Positions 1 to 7,182 of a stretch of DNA of 64,000 nucleotides are shown here, one piece after another. Under the pieces are notes generated by a model, which saw nothing but the letters and a program-made list of their open reading frames with translations, ran no database searches and was not told the origin of the DNA. Made by a program: the position numbers and the translations under genes. Each line of letters opens with the position of its first letter. Position 1 is the first letter of the stretch. Source of the stretch: Clostridium sp. ZS2-4 (GTDB lineage: Bacteria > Bacillota > Clostridia > Clostridiales > Clostridiaceae); contig NZ_JAPPRQ010000015.1 in NCBI RefSeq assembly GCF_026719745.1, forward strand, positions 1 through 64,000, read 5' to 3'.

Positions 1-84
1 TATGCCTATAGCTGGTATAACCATCTTAGACCTCATTCCTTCAATAAAGGATTAACTCCTTTTGAAGCTCGGTACAGCTCATAA
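1..84 (+). mobile_element. 3' end of an IS transposase (integrase core), cut by the window edge
   Basis: Frame 1 is open from the first base to a TAA at 82-84 and encodes the tail YNHLRPHSFNKGLTPFEARY. This is the usual C-terminus of rve-type transposases of the IS3 or related families, in which YN..RPH..L..LTP.E closes the catalytic domain. The rest of the element lies to the left of the window. The T/A-rich sequence just after the stop (about 100-125, TGTTACAATTTTACTTGACC) looks like the right terminal inverted repeat, but the left end is not available to confirm it. Family assignment beyond a DDE transposase is inference. Confidence 0.7.
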
Positions 85-99
85 AAATATTAGGCAAAA

Positions 100-480
100 G
101 TGTTACAATTTTACTTGACCAGAACAATTCCTAAATTAGATATAACTTATAATGGAAACAATATAGAAGTAGGTCAGGGACATTATAGATGGAAGTCTAG
201 AGGTAAATTAAAAGAGTTTACAATTGATAGTTATGCAAGTGTAATAAGTAAATTGCTACCGGGAACGATAGTAGCACCTAATGGTCAGTTAAAATTAAAT
301 TTTGACTATGAGCCTGAAAGTATTACTTTAGGTGGTGGAGTTAAAACTTCTGAGCATGGAAAAGTGATAAAAGATAATATTATAAATATATCACAACATG
401 GTACTGGATTATATTTTTTGGATTGTAAGTGGCAAGAAGGAACTGTAACTTATATTATTTTTGTTAATGTGCAGAAGTAA
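100..480 (+). pseudogene. C-terminal gene fragment fused to the IS end
   Basis: An open frame of 126 codons starts at a GTG that lies inside the probable terminal repeat of the neighbouring IS, with no Shine-Dalgarno sequence. Genuine-looking protein begins around residue 10 (IPKLDITYNGNNIEVGQGHY) and reads like an extracellular beta-sheet module, resembling the C-terminal tails found on clostridial BlaR1/M56-type membrane peptidases (inference). There is no signal peptide or membrane segment. The simplest reading is that the IS inserted into a longer gene and left its 3' end, with the first few codons supplied by IS sequence. It may not be translated. Confidence 0.5.
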
Positions 481-571
481 ATAATTCAGTTTAATGTGGA
501 AAAGTTGTTTTATAAAATGAAAGAATTTGCCTAATTTATGAGCTACAATTTTAATAAATAAGAGAGAGTAA

Positions 572-612
572 AGAAAAATAGCAAACTTTATTTTTCAGAT
601 TGCTATTTTTCT
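572..612. terminator. Bidirectional terminator hairpin
   Basis: A perfect 13-bp stem (AGAAAAATAGCAA at 572-584 with TTGCTATTTTTCT at 600-612) has A-rich and T-rich flanks. It serves the minus-strand DUF4317 gene and could also stop plus-strand readthrough from the IS side. Confidence 0.75.
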
Positions 613-629
613 AAATTAATTTATATAAC

Positions 630-1988
630 TTAAATCAAATCATCTATGCCGTTAACTGTAGCCTGTTCATCTTCATCAATAGGAATAACTATGCATTTTT
701 GACCATCAATCATTTGAGCTTTGATTTTATGTATTTTTTCAGGTTTTACTTGAAGTATAACATCATAGTTAGGATTATCATTCTCTGAATTAGTAGATGG
801 AGCTTCCTCAAAATTATCTTCTATATTATCTTCTATATTATCTTCTAAAGGTATATTATCTTCATCATCAAGCTTTTTAGAATCTTCAGCTTCTTTATCC
901 TCATCTACCTCTTTTGTTACTTGTTCAAGTTTATGTTGTAGAATTTCTACTTGTTTTTCAAGCCTTTCTTCCTTTTTTCTTTGATCACTAGCCTTAAGTA
1001 TTTTCGAGTCAATTAGACTTTCTGCTAAAGGAAGATCCTCACCAAAGCTTTCTACATAAGATTCTTCGATTTTAGTAGTGACTTCTTCAGGAACTCCACT
1101 TTCTATTAAAAGTTCTTGTATATTTTTTTTTGTTAAAGTTATAGGTTCACTATCTGTATCATCATACATTTCATTGTACTCATCTATCATGGTATTTAGG
1201 TTTTCCTGTATTTCCATAAATACTTTATCGGCTTTTCTCTCATCAGTGCTAACAGAATCTTTGATTATTGCTTGGAAAGTTTCTTTTTGTATAGCAGCGG
1301 TTTGTCTTGAAGAACAGCCTAGAGCTTCTTCCATTAATTCAGGATGTGGGCTCTTTTTATTTTTAGTATAGTACATAACAGAATTAACATCTGAACTACG
1401 ATCTATAAAAGCAGGGAATACAAAGCCATGAGTCGGAGCTTCCACTACCCAATCTCTAATGCGTGCCTTTATTTTCTTTTCTTCTTCAAAGTATCTAAGA
1501 CCAGGATCTGAAAGTGAAACAGGACATATAGCACATAAAATATACTCATACACTTGTTCAGATTCATCTAATTTAGCATTGTCGGTTGTTTTAGTAATAA
1601 CATCATAAGCATCATGAAAAACAAGTATTAAAAAATTACCGGCATAATCATAACTATCTATAATAGAGTCATAAAATTTTTCAAGCAAATCATCATCTTT
1701 TAATCCGCTTTTTTTTAGCTGCATAAGAAAAAGTTGTTTTTCATTTTCAAGATTTTCATTAAGTGGGAAATTCAGTTCTAAAATATTATTGCCAATACTT
1801 CCAGATAGGACTTTTTTAGCGATTTCTAAGTACTTAAAATACTCATCTTCATCTAAATTTAAAAAGGATTCTCTAAAATTTAAAAGTATATTTTTTTCAC
1901 CATTAACATAGCAGCCGCACATTTTAGTGAAGCTACAATGATTTTTTTTAAAACGTTTTTTTAACTCAAGTATATCTTTTTTTCTCAT
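630..1988 (-). CDS. DUF4317 domain-containing protein
   Basis: This is a 452-residue protein of the clostridial DUF4317 family, whose function is unknown. The N-terminus (MRKKDILELKKRFKKNHCSF, then a KMCGCYVNGEKN segment with closely spaced cysteines) is the family's most recognisable part. It is predicted cytoplasmic, with no signal peptide or membrane segment. Residues about 330-365 form a charged coiled coil, and about 365-405 are a very acidic, low-complexity linker with EDNIEDNIEDN repeats. A short basic C-terminal segment follows. The ATG is preceded by a clear AGGGG ribosome site. It is monocistronic, with a terminator at 572-612. The family call is firm; no function is claimed. Confidence 0.85.
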   Translation of the reverse strand: MRKKDILELKKRFKKNHCSFTKMCGCYVNGEKNILLNFRESFLNLDEDEYFKYLEIAKKVLSGSIGNNILELNFPLNENLENEKQLFLMQLKKSGLKDDDLLEKFYDSIIDSYDYAGNFLILVFHDAYDVITKTTDNAKLDESEQVYEYILCAICPVSLSDPGLRYFEEEKKIKARIRDWVVEAPTHGFVFPAFIDRSSDVNSVMYYTKNKKSPHPELMEEALGCSSRQTAAIQKETFQAIIKDSVSTDERKADKVFMEIQENLNTMIDEYNEMYDDTDSEPITLTKKNIQELLIESGVPEEVTTKIEESYVESFGEDLPLAESLIDSKILKASDQRKKEERLEKQVEILQHKLEQVTKEVDEDKEAEDSKKLDDEDNIPLEDNIEDNIEDNFEEAPSTNSENDNPNYDVILQVKPEKIHKIKAQMIDGQKCIVIPIDEDEQATVNGIDDLI

Positions 1989-2097
1989 ATATAACCCCTC
2001 AATCTCGTCTTCATATATTTACATAGTATCATTATTAAGTATAGTATTTTTTTTTATATTAAATAAAGATTTATTGGGTAAACGGGAAGTAGATGAT

Positions 2098-2178
2098 ATG
2101 AAAACTATATGTAGAAAATCACATTTAATACTGCCGTGGAGAACCGTACCACAAGTAAATGAGGTCTGTTTAATATGA
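2098..2178 (+). other. Possible 26-residue ORF upstream of an orphan terminator
   Basis: The 287-bp gap between the two minus-strand genes holds a short plus-strand frame that starts at an ATG and is less AT-rich than its surroundings (ICRKSHLILPWRTVPQVNEV). It is followed at 2194-2243 by a good plus-strand terminator that no annotated gene explains. The ribosome site is weak. It could be a small peptide gene, a small RNA, or a degraded remnant; I do not recognise it. Confidence 0.25.
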
Positions 2179-2193
2179 TCAATATATAAACAG

Positions 2194-2243
2194 AATATAT
2201 AAACAGAAGTTGGTATTCCTACTTCCGTTTATATATTTTTTTT
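2194..2243 (+). terminator. Rho-independent terminator, plus-strand polarity
   Basis: The 17-bp inverted repeat 2194-2210/2221-2237 has one mismatch and is followed by a T-run at 2235-2243. The T-run is on the plus strand, so the hairpin points away from the minus-strand gene that ends at 2276. It can still form as an RNA hairpin in the minus direction, but without a U-tract. Confidence 0.6.
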
Positions 2244-2275
2244 AGGCAGCCATAGGACCATTATTTTTGATTAAT

Positions 2276-2632
2276 TTAGTTATGGCATTCATGTTCATGG
2301 CATGAATCACCAGAATCAGAAATAGTGCCTTCAAGCCATTTGAGTGCAACAGTTTTAAGATCGCCTGAACACCCACGTATTACTTCAATTCCCGCGTTGT
2401 TTAACACACGTACGGCACCATCACCCATATTGCCTGCAAGCATAATTGATACACCCATATTTGATAAAGTTTGTGCTATGTTTGATTTACAACCACAGCC
2501 TTCTGGTGATGAAATGATTTCTTCAGAAATTATGTCCTTGTTATTGTTGTCAACTGTAAAAATAGTAAAGTATTCACAGTGACCAAAATGATTATCTATA
2601 AGATTTTGTCGAGATGGTAATGCAATTTTCAT
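2276..2632 (-). CDS. NifX/NifB-associated (dinitrogenase iron-molybdenum cofactor) family protein
   Basis: This is a 118-residue single-domain protein of the MTH1175/NifX-like fold, which binds Fe-S or Fe-Mo clusters. It begins MKIALPSRQNLIDNHFGHCE, the typical family start with the HFGH motif, and has ISSPEGCGCKSNIAQTL in the middle. The LAGNMGDGAVRVLNNAGIEV segment is the conserved GxGA(x)nL region. The extra C-terminal tail is Cys/His-rich (CHEHECHN) and may bind metal. No nif gene is nearby, so a role in nitrogenase maturation is not supported here; stand-alone members are common in anaerobes. The ATG follows an AGGAGG-like site at about 2641-2646. Confidence 0.8.
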   Translation of the reverse strand: MKIALPSRQNLIDNHFGHCEYFTIFTVDNNNKDIISEEIISSPEGCGCKSNIAQTLSNMGVSIMLAGNMGDGAVRVLNNAGIEVIRGCSGDLKTVALKWLEGTISDSGDSCHEHECHN

Positions 2633-2879
2633 ATAATTATTCCTCCTATAAAATAGTTAAAGTAGCATGTACACTTATGAAATTATTGGCATATGCTCTT
2701 TTATATAAAATAATATATAAGTATAATATACATGTCAAGAGTTAAACAAGTGGTTTGATTATTGTGAATCATGAACTTTGTGTATGCTTCAATTAGATTA
2801 TATTACTCATACATAAGTAATTATATGGTATAATTAGAAATATATTACCGTTAAAAATAATTTAGTATGAGGTGACAAA

Positions 2880-3524
2880 ATGAATAAAGTTGAATGGAGA
2901 AAACAATGTAAAGATTTATACTTACCCAAAAATAAACCTGCGAAGATTGATATTCCTGCTATGTGCTATTTTACAATAGAAGGCAGCGGAAATCCTAACA
3001 GCGAAAAGTTTAATGAAGCAATTGAGATATTGTATTCATTATCTTATGCAATAAGGATGATGCCTAAAAAAGGAATAACGCCAGAAGGGTATTATGAGTA
3101 TACAGTATTTCCACTTGAGGGATTTTGGGATTTAGATGAAGAAGGTAGAACATTAGACTATCTTAGCAAGGATAATTTAGTTTATAAATTAATGATAAGA
3201 CAACCTGAATTTGTAACAAATGAACTATTAGATTATGCAGTCAAAAGTGTAAAGTTAAAAAAGCCTAATCTATGCCTAGATAAGGTTAAATTTGAAATTA
3301 TAGAGGAAGGATTATGTGTTCAAGCTATGCATTTAGGCAGTTATGATGATGAACCTCAAACATTTAATCTAATGCAGCAATTTTGTGTTGAAAATAATCT
3401 TGACAGGCTGGAAAAAACACACAAAGAAATATATATATCTGATGCAAGAAAAACTCCACCAGAGAAATTGAAGACAGTTTTGAGGTTCAAAGTTAGAGAA
3501 AAATCTAAAGAAAGTGCGTATTAA
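2880..3524 (+). CDS. GyrI-like small-molecule-binding domain protein
   Basis: This is a 214-residue soluble protein of the GyrI-like (SBM/AraC effector-binding-like) superfamily. The segment KPAKIDIPAMCYFTIEGSGN (about residues 18-37), followed by FNEAIEILYSLSYAIRM, is the conserved core of the stand-alone GyrI-like group. The C-terminal half contains GLCVQAMHLGSYDDEP and a DARKTPPEKLKTVLRF ending. There is no DNA-binding domain. Members bind hydrophobic small molecules and some hydrolyse reactive compounds; the substrate here is unknown. The start has a GAGGTGA site 6 nt upstream, and a terminator follows at 3576-3616. Probably monocistronic. Confidence 0.8.
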   Translation: MNKVEWRKQCKDLYLPKNKPAKIDIPAMCYFTIEGSGNPNSEKFNEAIEILYSLSYAIRMMPKKGITPEGYYEYTVFPLEGFWDLDEEGRTLDYLSKDNLVYKLMIRQPEFVTNELLDYAVKSVKLKKPNLCLDKVKFEIIEEGLCVQAMHLGSYDDEPQTFNLMQQFCVENNLDRLEKTHKEIYISDARKTPPEKLKTVLRFKVREKSKESAY

Positions 3525-3554
3525 CAAGCATATATGAAGAGAATTTTCCTTCAT

Positions 3555-3665
3555 AATATTTTATAGATAAGATAAAAAATAACTCTAGGCATTAGGTGCT
3601 TGGGGTTATTTTATTGGTAAACATATATTTTTTTGTTATAATAAGGAGTATTATAACAAAATTTG
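3555..3665 (+). repeat. Intergenic repeat, left copy (contains a terminator)
   Basis: About 110 bp closely resembles 8065-8175: an AAAATAACTCTAGG...TTATTTT hairpin, then TTATTGGTAARCATRTATT, then TTTGTTATAATAAGG. The hairpin (3576-3591/3597-3612) is a plausible terminator for the GyrI-like gene. The TTTGTTATAATAAGG block contains a TATAAT and may be a promoter for the next gene. Confidence 0.65.
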
Positions 3666-3760
3666 ATATAAAGTAATAGTACAACATATAAAGAAAGTTA
3701 TGAAAATGCATGTTTAGAAGTTTGTATTATTTACGTTTACAGGGCGGAGGATTTAATTTT

Positions 3761-5191
3761 ATGAAGGAAATTCTGATGAAAAAATTTAAACAAAGTAATT
3801 TAATAAAGGGAAGTTCAATATATTTTTTAGTAAATATGATACTGCAAGGAATATCCTTTATAACTTTAATAATATATCCTAGGTTATTAGGAACAACTGA
3901 AAATTATGGTGAAGTTTCTTTTATTGCCAGTATGTTATCAATAAGTACATGCATTATTAGCTTAGGATTATCAGCTACTGTTGTAAGAGCAAAATATGAT
4001 TTTAAAAATAAATTTGATAGTTATTTATCATCTATTTTATTTTTAGCAACTATAAGTTTAATAGTAAGTTTAGTTATTGTTTTATTATTTAGAAATCAAA
4101 TATCTAGATTAATAGGATTTGAATTAAATATAATACTAATATTAATATTACAAAGCTTCTTTTCTTTTGTAATAAATATTGCCATCATAAAATGTACAGT
4201 AACTTATGATTATAAAAAATTCATAGTTATATCACTTACTAATGCTGTTTTAAATATAGCTCTATGTTCATTACTTATTATAAGTTTAAAAGAAAATAAA
4301 TACATGGGTAAAATTTATGGTGATTTTGTAATTACTAGTGTATATGGAACATTTATATTTATTTTTATTATGCTAAGAGGTAAAAAATTAGTTAATATTA
4401 AATATTGGAAATATGCACTAAGTATATCCCTTCCGCTTATTCCACATACATTATCAGCAATATTATTAGTTTCTTTGGATACTATTATGATGCATAAACT
4501 TATTGGGGCTAATGCTACAGGGATATATTCTTTTGCGTACAAAATAGGAATGATTATAACTATATTTTGGACAGCAATAAATAAAGCATGGGTTCCTGAT
4601 TTTTTTGAGAATATGGACAAGAAAAATTATGATAGTATAAAAAGAAAATATAAATATTATATGGTTCTTTTTTCTATGGTAACATTTGTGTTAATTTTTA
4701 TTTCGCCAGAGATATTTAAAATTATATCTATAAAAGCATATTCTGGAGGATTAAATTTAGTACCCATAATAATGTTTGCTTACTTTTTTGTATTTCTTTA
4801 TAATTTTCCAGCTAATTTAGAATTTTATGAGAAAAAAACATATTTGATTTCCTGTGGAACTGTTTTAGCAGTTGTAATAAATGGTGTACTTAATTATTTC
4901 TTTATGCCTATATATGGTTATGTTACTGCTGCAATAACAACTTTAGTATCATACATTGTACTTTTTATATATCACTATATAGCAGCTAAACATATTTCAA
5001 AAGAAAAAATATTTGAAATTAAATATTTTATAATGAGTATAGTTTTTATGACAATCACTACATGTACATTTTATCTTTTAAAGGATAACTATTTTGCACG
5101 ATATATAATTATTCTTTTGTTAGGAGTGATTCTCTATTATAAATTTAAAAGTAAGTTTAAGATATTATTATGTAATAATTCAAAATTTTAA
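3761..5191 (+). CDS. Polysaccharide flippase (Wzx/MATE-like, MOP superfamily)
   Basis: This is a 476-residue integral membrane protein with about 12-14 hydrophobic segments, a typical length for oligosaccharide flippases. The family start is visible as NLIKGSSIYFLVNMILQGIS, followed by YPRLLGTTENYGEVSFIASM. The central IPHTLSAILLVSLDTIMMHK segment is characteristic of polysaccharide biosynthesis C-terminal-domain proteins. It would move a lipid-linked glycan across the cytoplasmic membrane. An ATG at 3761 preceded by GGCGGAGG is preferred; the frame stays open upstream to 3710 but without a ribosome site. No glycosyltransferase genes are adjacent, so it is an orphan flippase whose substrate cannot be inferred. 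Confidence 0.8.
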   Translation: MKEILMKKFKQSNLIKGSSIYFLVNMILQGISFITLIIYPRLLGTTENYGEVSFIASMLSISTCIISLGLSATVVRAKYDFKNKFDSYLSSILFLATISLIVSLVIVLLFRNQISRLIGFELNIILILILQSFFSFVINIAIIKCTVTYDYKKFIVISLTNAVLNIALCSLLIISLKENKYMGKIYGDFVITSVYGTFIFIFIMLRGKKLVNIKYWKYALSISLPLIPHTLSAILLVSLDTIMMHKLIGANATGIYSFAYKIGMIITIFWTAINKAWVPDFFENMDKKNYDSIKRKYKYYMVLFSMVTFVLIFISPEIFKIISIKAYSGGLNLVPIIMFAYFFVFLYNFPANLEFYEKKTYLISCGTVLAVVINGVLNYFFMPIYGYVTAAITTLVSYIVLFIYHYIAAKHISKEKIFEIKYFIMSIVFMTITTCTFYLLKDNYFARYIIILLLGVILYYKFKSKFKILLCNNSKF

Positions 5192-5624
5192 TTTTGATAA
5201 TTGCAAATTTGGCGATATACTTTCTTTGGAGTTTCATCCAAAAAACTTTTGGTATATAATAGATATTTTCAAGGAACACATTATATAATGCAGCATCAAA
5301 GGAGGATCTAAATGAAGTTAATACAGGTGTTTTTGGGGTCAATGGTTCCCGTAGTAGAGCAAAAGGGAGCAATAATTCTTGGAATTAATACTTTTCATAT
5401 TAGTCCCCACATAGTACTTTATGTAGTGTATTTTTTTATTATTAGGAATATAAAAGTATTATGAATAAAAAATTGAATTTTGGGTTTTGTATAAGATATT
5501 TGTAAGAAAGATATGTGGTTAGGTCAACTTTGTATAGTTTTACATAAATAAGTATAATTTTATTTTTACTTAAGACGTATCATAAAGAAACTGTGAAGTG
5601 CATATGAGAGGAAGGTAGTAGTTT
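5192..5624. other. 433-bp gap holding a truncated gene
   Basis: No full-length gene is visible. The gap holds the remnant at 5312-5464 and then AT-rich sequence that includes one copy of a motif shared with other gaps in this stretch (CATAAAGAAACTGTGAAG at about 5580-5597; compare 9510-9527). Confidence 0.6.
5312..5464 (+). pseudogene. N-terminal remnant of a small multidrug export (COG2426-like) protein
   Basis: A 50-codon frame with a good GGAGG site (5301-5305) encodes MKLIQVFLGSMVPVVEQKGA, then IILGINTFHISPHIVLYVVY. This matches the characteristic opening of the COG2426 small multidrug export family (a VFLISMxPxxELRGAIPxG pattern), whose proteins are normally about 150-160 residues with several membrane spans. 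Here the family's ELRGAIP has become EQKGAII and a stop follows the second hydrophobic stretch. Most of the gene is missing, so this is a decayed fragment. The identification rests on about 30 residues. Confidence 0.55.
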
Positions 5625-5912
5625 ATGAATGCTATGGTTTTGGTTTTATTGGGAGTGTTTTTTATTATAATAAGTTGTCTGTTAACACATTTTACTTCAA
5701 AAACAAGTAAATCAAAGATATTAAAATATATCCCTGTTTTAACTTCTTTACTGGGTGTTTTATATTTTGGGATTGGACCGCAAATTTTTAATTATGTTCA
5801 TGGAGTTACTATTGGTATAACTTTTATGATTTTAGGAATATTTTGTGGAATTGCATTTGTTACTTCATTAATAACTCTTATATATCAATATAACAAAGAA
5901 AAACAAAAATGA
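5625..5912 (+). CDS. YesK-like small membrane protein
   Basis: This is a 95-residue protein with three predicted membrane segments: about residues 3-22 (VLVLLGVFFIIISCLL), 35-52 and 62-86. A charged KTSKSKILKY loop separates the first two, and the end is a basic/polar YQYNKEKQK. Length and hydrophobic pattern fit the YesK-like family of Bacillus and Clostridium, whose function is unknown. The ATG has a GAGGAAGG site 9 nt upstream. It is the first intact gene of the accessory stretch, and a copy of the 63-bp intergenic repeat follows the stop. Confidence 0.6.
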   Translation: MNAMVLVLLGVFFIIISCLLTHFTSKTSKSKILKYIPVLTSLLGVLYFGIGPQIFNYVHGVTIGITFMILGIFCGIAFVTSLITLIYQYNKEKQK

Positions 5913-5934
5913 AGATTAAAAATTAATACACAAG

Positions 5935-5998
5935 TTTCTTAAATGATGATATAGAAAGCTAATATTAAAGGAAATAATTAAGACGTAACAGCAAAATA
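5935..5998 (+). repeat. 63-bp intergenic repeat, copy A
   Basis: This sequence aligns without gaps to 6869-6932, 9455-9518 and 10055-10118. Shared blocks are TTCTTAAA, GATATA-AAA, AGG-A-TARTTAAGACRTAA and CAGCAAAAT. It sits just after the stop codon of the preceding small gene. Confidence 0.65.
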
Positions 5999-6057
5999 AG
6001 GCGTAGGAATTATATTTAAGCCTATAGTAAGCAATTAGAAAAGAAGGTGAGTATAGT

Positions 6058-6252
6058 ATGAACAAATTTTTCAAAATGTTTTTTAAATCATTATTATTAG
6101 GTATAGTTGTTAACTTTTTATTTGTATCTATTTTTTCTTTATATATAAATAGCGGTGACATTGTGGGTTTGATAAATGGTTTTTCCATAATATCTGTATT
6201 GTTTTTTTGTACTTTTTTAATAATAGATGAAATAAGAAAACTAAGAAATTAA
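6058..6252 (+). CDS. Small two-TM membrane protein, unknown
   Basis: This 64-residue protein has two hydrophobic helices (about 9-31, SLLLGIVVNFLFVSIFSLYI, and 39-56, LINGFSIISVLFFCTFLI), a short polar turn (NSGD) and a charged end (DEIRKLRN). The ATG has an AAGAAGGTGAG site about 8 nt upstream. I do not recognise the family. It lies between two other small membrane genes of the accessory stretch, all on the plus strand. Its short length and lack of motifs leave open that it is itself a remnant. Confidence 0.5.
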   Translation: MNKFFKMFFKSLLLGIVVNFLFVSIFSLYINSGDIVGLINGFSIISVLFFCTFLIIDEIRKLRN

Positions 6253-6296
6253 TATACTTAGGGAGAAAATAACATAAATTTTAAAAATAAAAACTC

Positions 6297-6365
6297 AATC
6301 AGAGAGGAATAAAAGCACTTGATATTTATATAGACAAAAATAGTAAAGGTAAAATTGATAAGTAA
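6297..6365 (+). pseudogene. Short C-terminal coding fragment in a gap
   Basis: A startless open stretch reads RGIKALDIYIDKNSKGKIDK and then a stop. Its residue composition is protein-like and unlike the surrounding AT-rich DNA, so it may be the tail of a lost gene. I cannot assign a family. The rest of the 296-bp gap (6253-6548) shows nothing else. Confidence 0.3.
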
Positions 6366-6548
6366 TTATATTCTTTGTATATTACTCAATAGTAATATTG
6401 TATGAATCAAATCAGTTTAGTATAAACATGCTCTAAATAAATACATTCGTGTTTTAAAGATGTAATGTATTAAGATTAAATTGTAAAATAATACATATGC
6501 CAAGGAATACAATATATTTATCAAGAATAATGAAAGGATGGATTAACC

Positions 6549-6839
6549 ATGTCATTAATTGAATTAATTAATAAATCAATTGACCCTTTTCTCATGCAGT
6601 TGGTAATTGTTCCATTTATAGTAATTGGATGTGGAATATTAGTATCAATATTTGTTAAAAAAATCTTTGTTGCACCAATAGTAACTTTAATTCTTAATAT
6701 TTTATATGAAAGATGTTTTTTAGGAGTATATGATGTTAGTATTTCATCTTGGAATGTTATGTTTCCTATGGTTTCATTGATGATTTCTTCAATAGCAGTT
6801 CTAGTTTTTAAAACAAACAAAAAGCCTCCTATTACTTAA
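6549..6839 (+). CDS. Small membrane protein (DUF2651/YbeF-like), tentative
   Basis: This 96-residue protein has three hydrophobic segments: about 17-37 (LVIVPFIVIGCGILVSIFVK), 38-56 and 68-87 (VMFPMVSLMISSIAVLVF). The basic KTNKKPPIT tail suggests a cytoplasmic C-terminus. The pattern, including a PF...G..VS..VKK.F.AP segment and an internal MFPMVSL motif, resembles the DUF2651 (YbeF-like) small membrane proteins; this is a recollection, not a search. The ATG has a GAAAGGATGG site. Copy B of the 63-bp repeat follows about 30 bp after the stop. Confidence 0.55.
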   Translation: MSLIELINKSIDPFLMQLVIVPFIVIGCGILVSIFVKKIFVAPIVTLILNILYERCFLGVYDVSISSWNVMFPMVSLMISSIAVLVFKTNKKPPIT

Positions 6840-6868
6840 TAGTATGGGATTTTATTTGTCTCAAACTC

Positions 6869-6932
6869 TTCTTAAAGAACGATATAAAAATCACATAATC
6901 AAGGAATTAGTTAAGTCATAATAGCAAAATTT
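6869..6932 (+). repeat. 63-bp intergenic repeat, copy B
   Basis: TTCTTAAAG, ACGATATAAAAA, CAAGGAATTAGTTAAG and ATAGCAAAAT align in register with copies A, C and D. It lies downstream of the small membrane gene ending at 6839. Confidence 0.65.
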
Positions 6933-6973
6933 TATGAAGCAACTAAAGGTTATTAATAATGGTCAATTATTCT

Positions 6974-7048
6974 ATGAAAGTAGCAGTTTTGTCTGATATT
7001 CATGGTAATGGAATAGCATTAAATTATGCAATAGTTGAATGGAATTAA
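6974..7048 (+). pseudogene. N-terminal remnant of a metallophosphoesterase
   Basis: A 24-codon frame reads MKVAVLSDIHGNGIALNYAI and then VEWN and a stop. SDIHGN near the N-terminus is the metal-binding start of the calcineurin-like phosphoesterase superfamily (YfcE/MJ0936-type, normally 150-250 residues). No downstream motifs of the family are found before the next gene at 7183, so only the first 20 or so residues survive. There is no clear ribosome site. The rest of the 343-bp gap (6840-7182) holds repeat copy B and unassigned AT-rich DNA. Confidence 0.6.
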
Positions 7049-7182
7049 ATGAGTAAATATGAGTTATTAAAAAAATGTAAAGCTTTATGAAATCTATCCA
7101 TTGTTATATAATATTATTAAGATTGAAACTGTAAAGCAGCATATAAAATTGATAGGTGATTTAAGAGTAGGAGGGGAAATAC

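Noticed and set aside
2276..2632. Nitrogenase cofactor role for the NifX-like protein
   Set aside because: No nif genes nearby, and single-domain members are widespread in non-fixing anaerobes.
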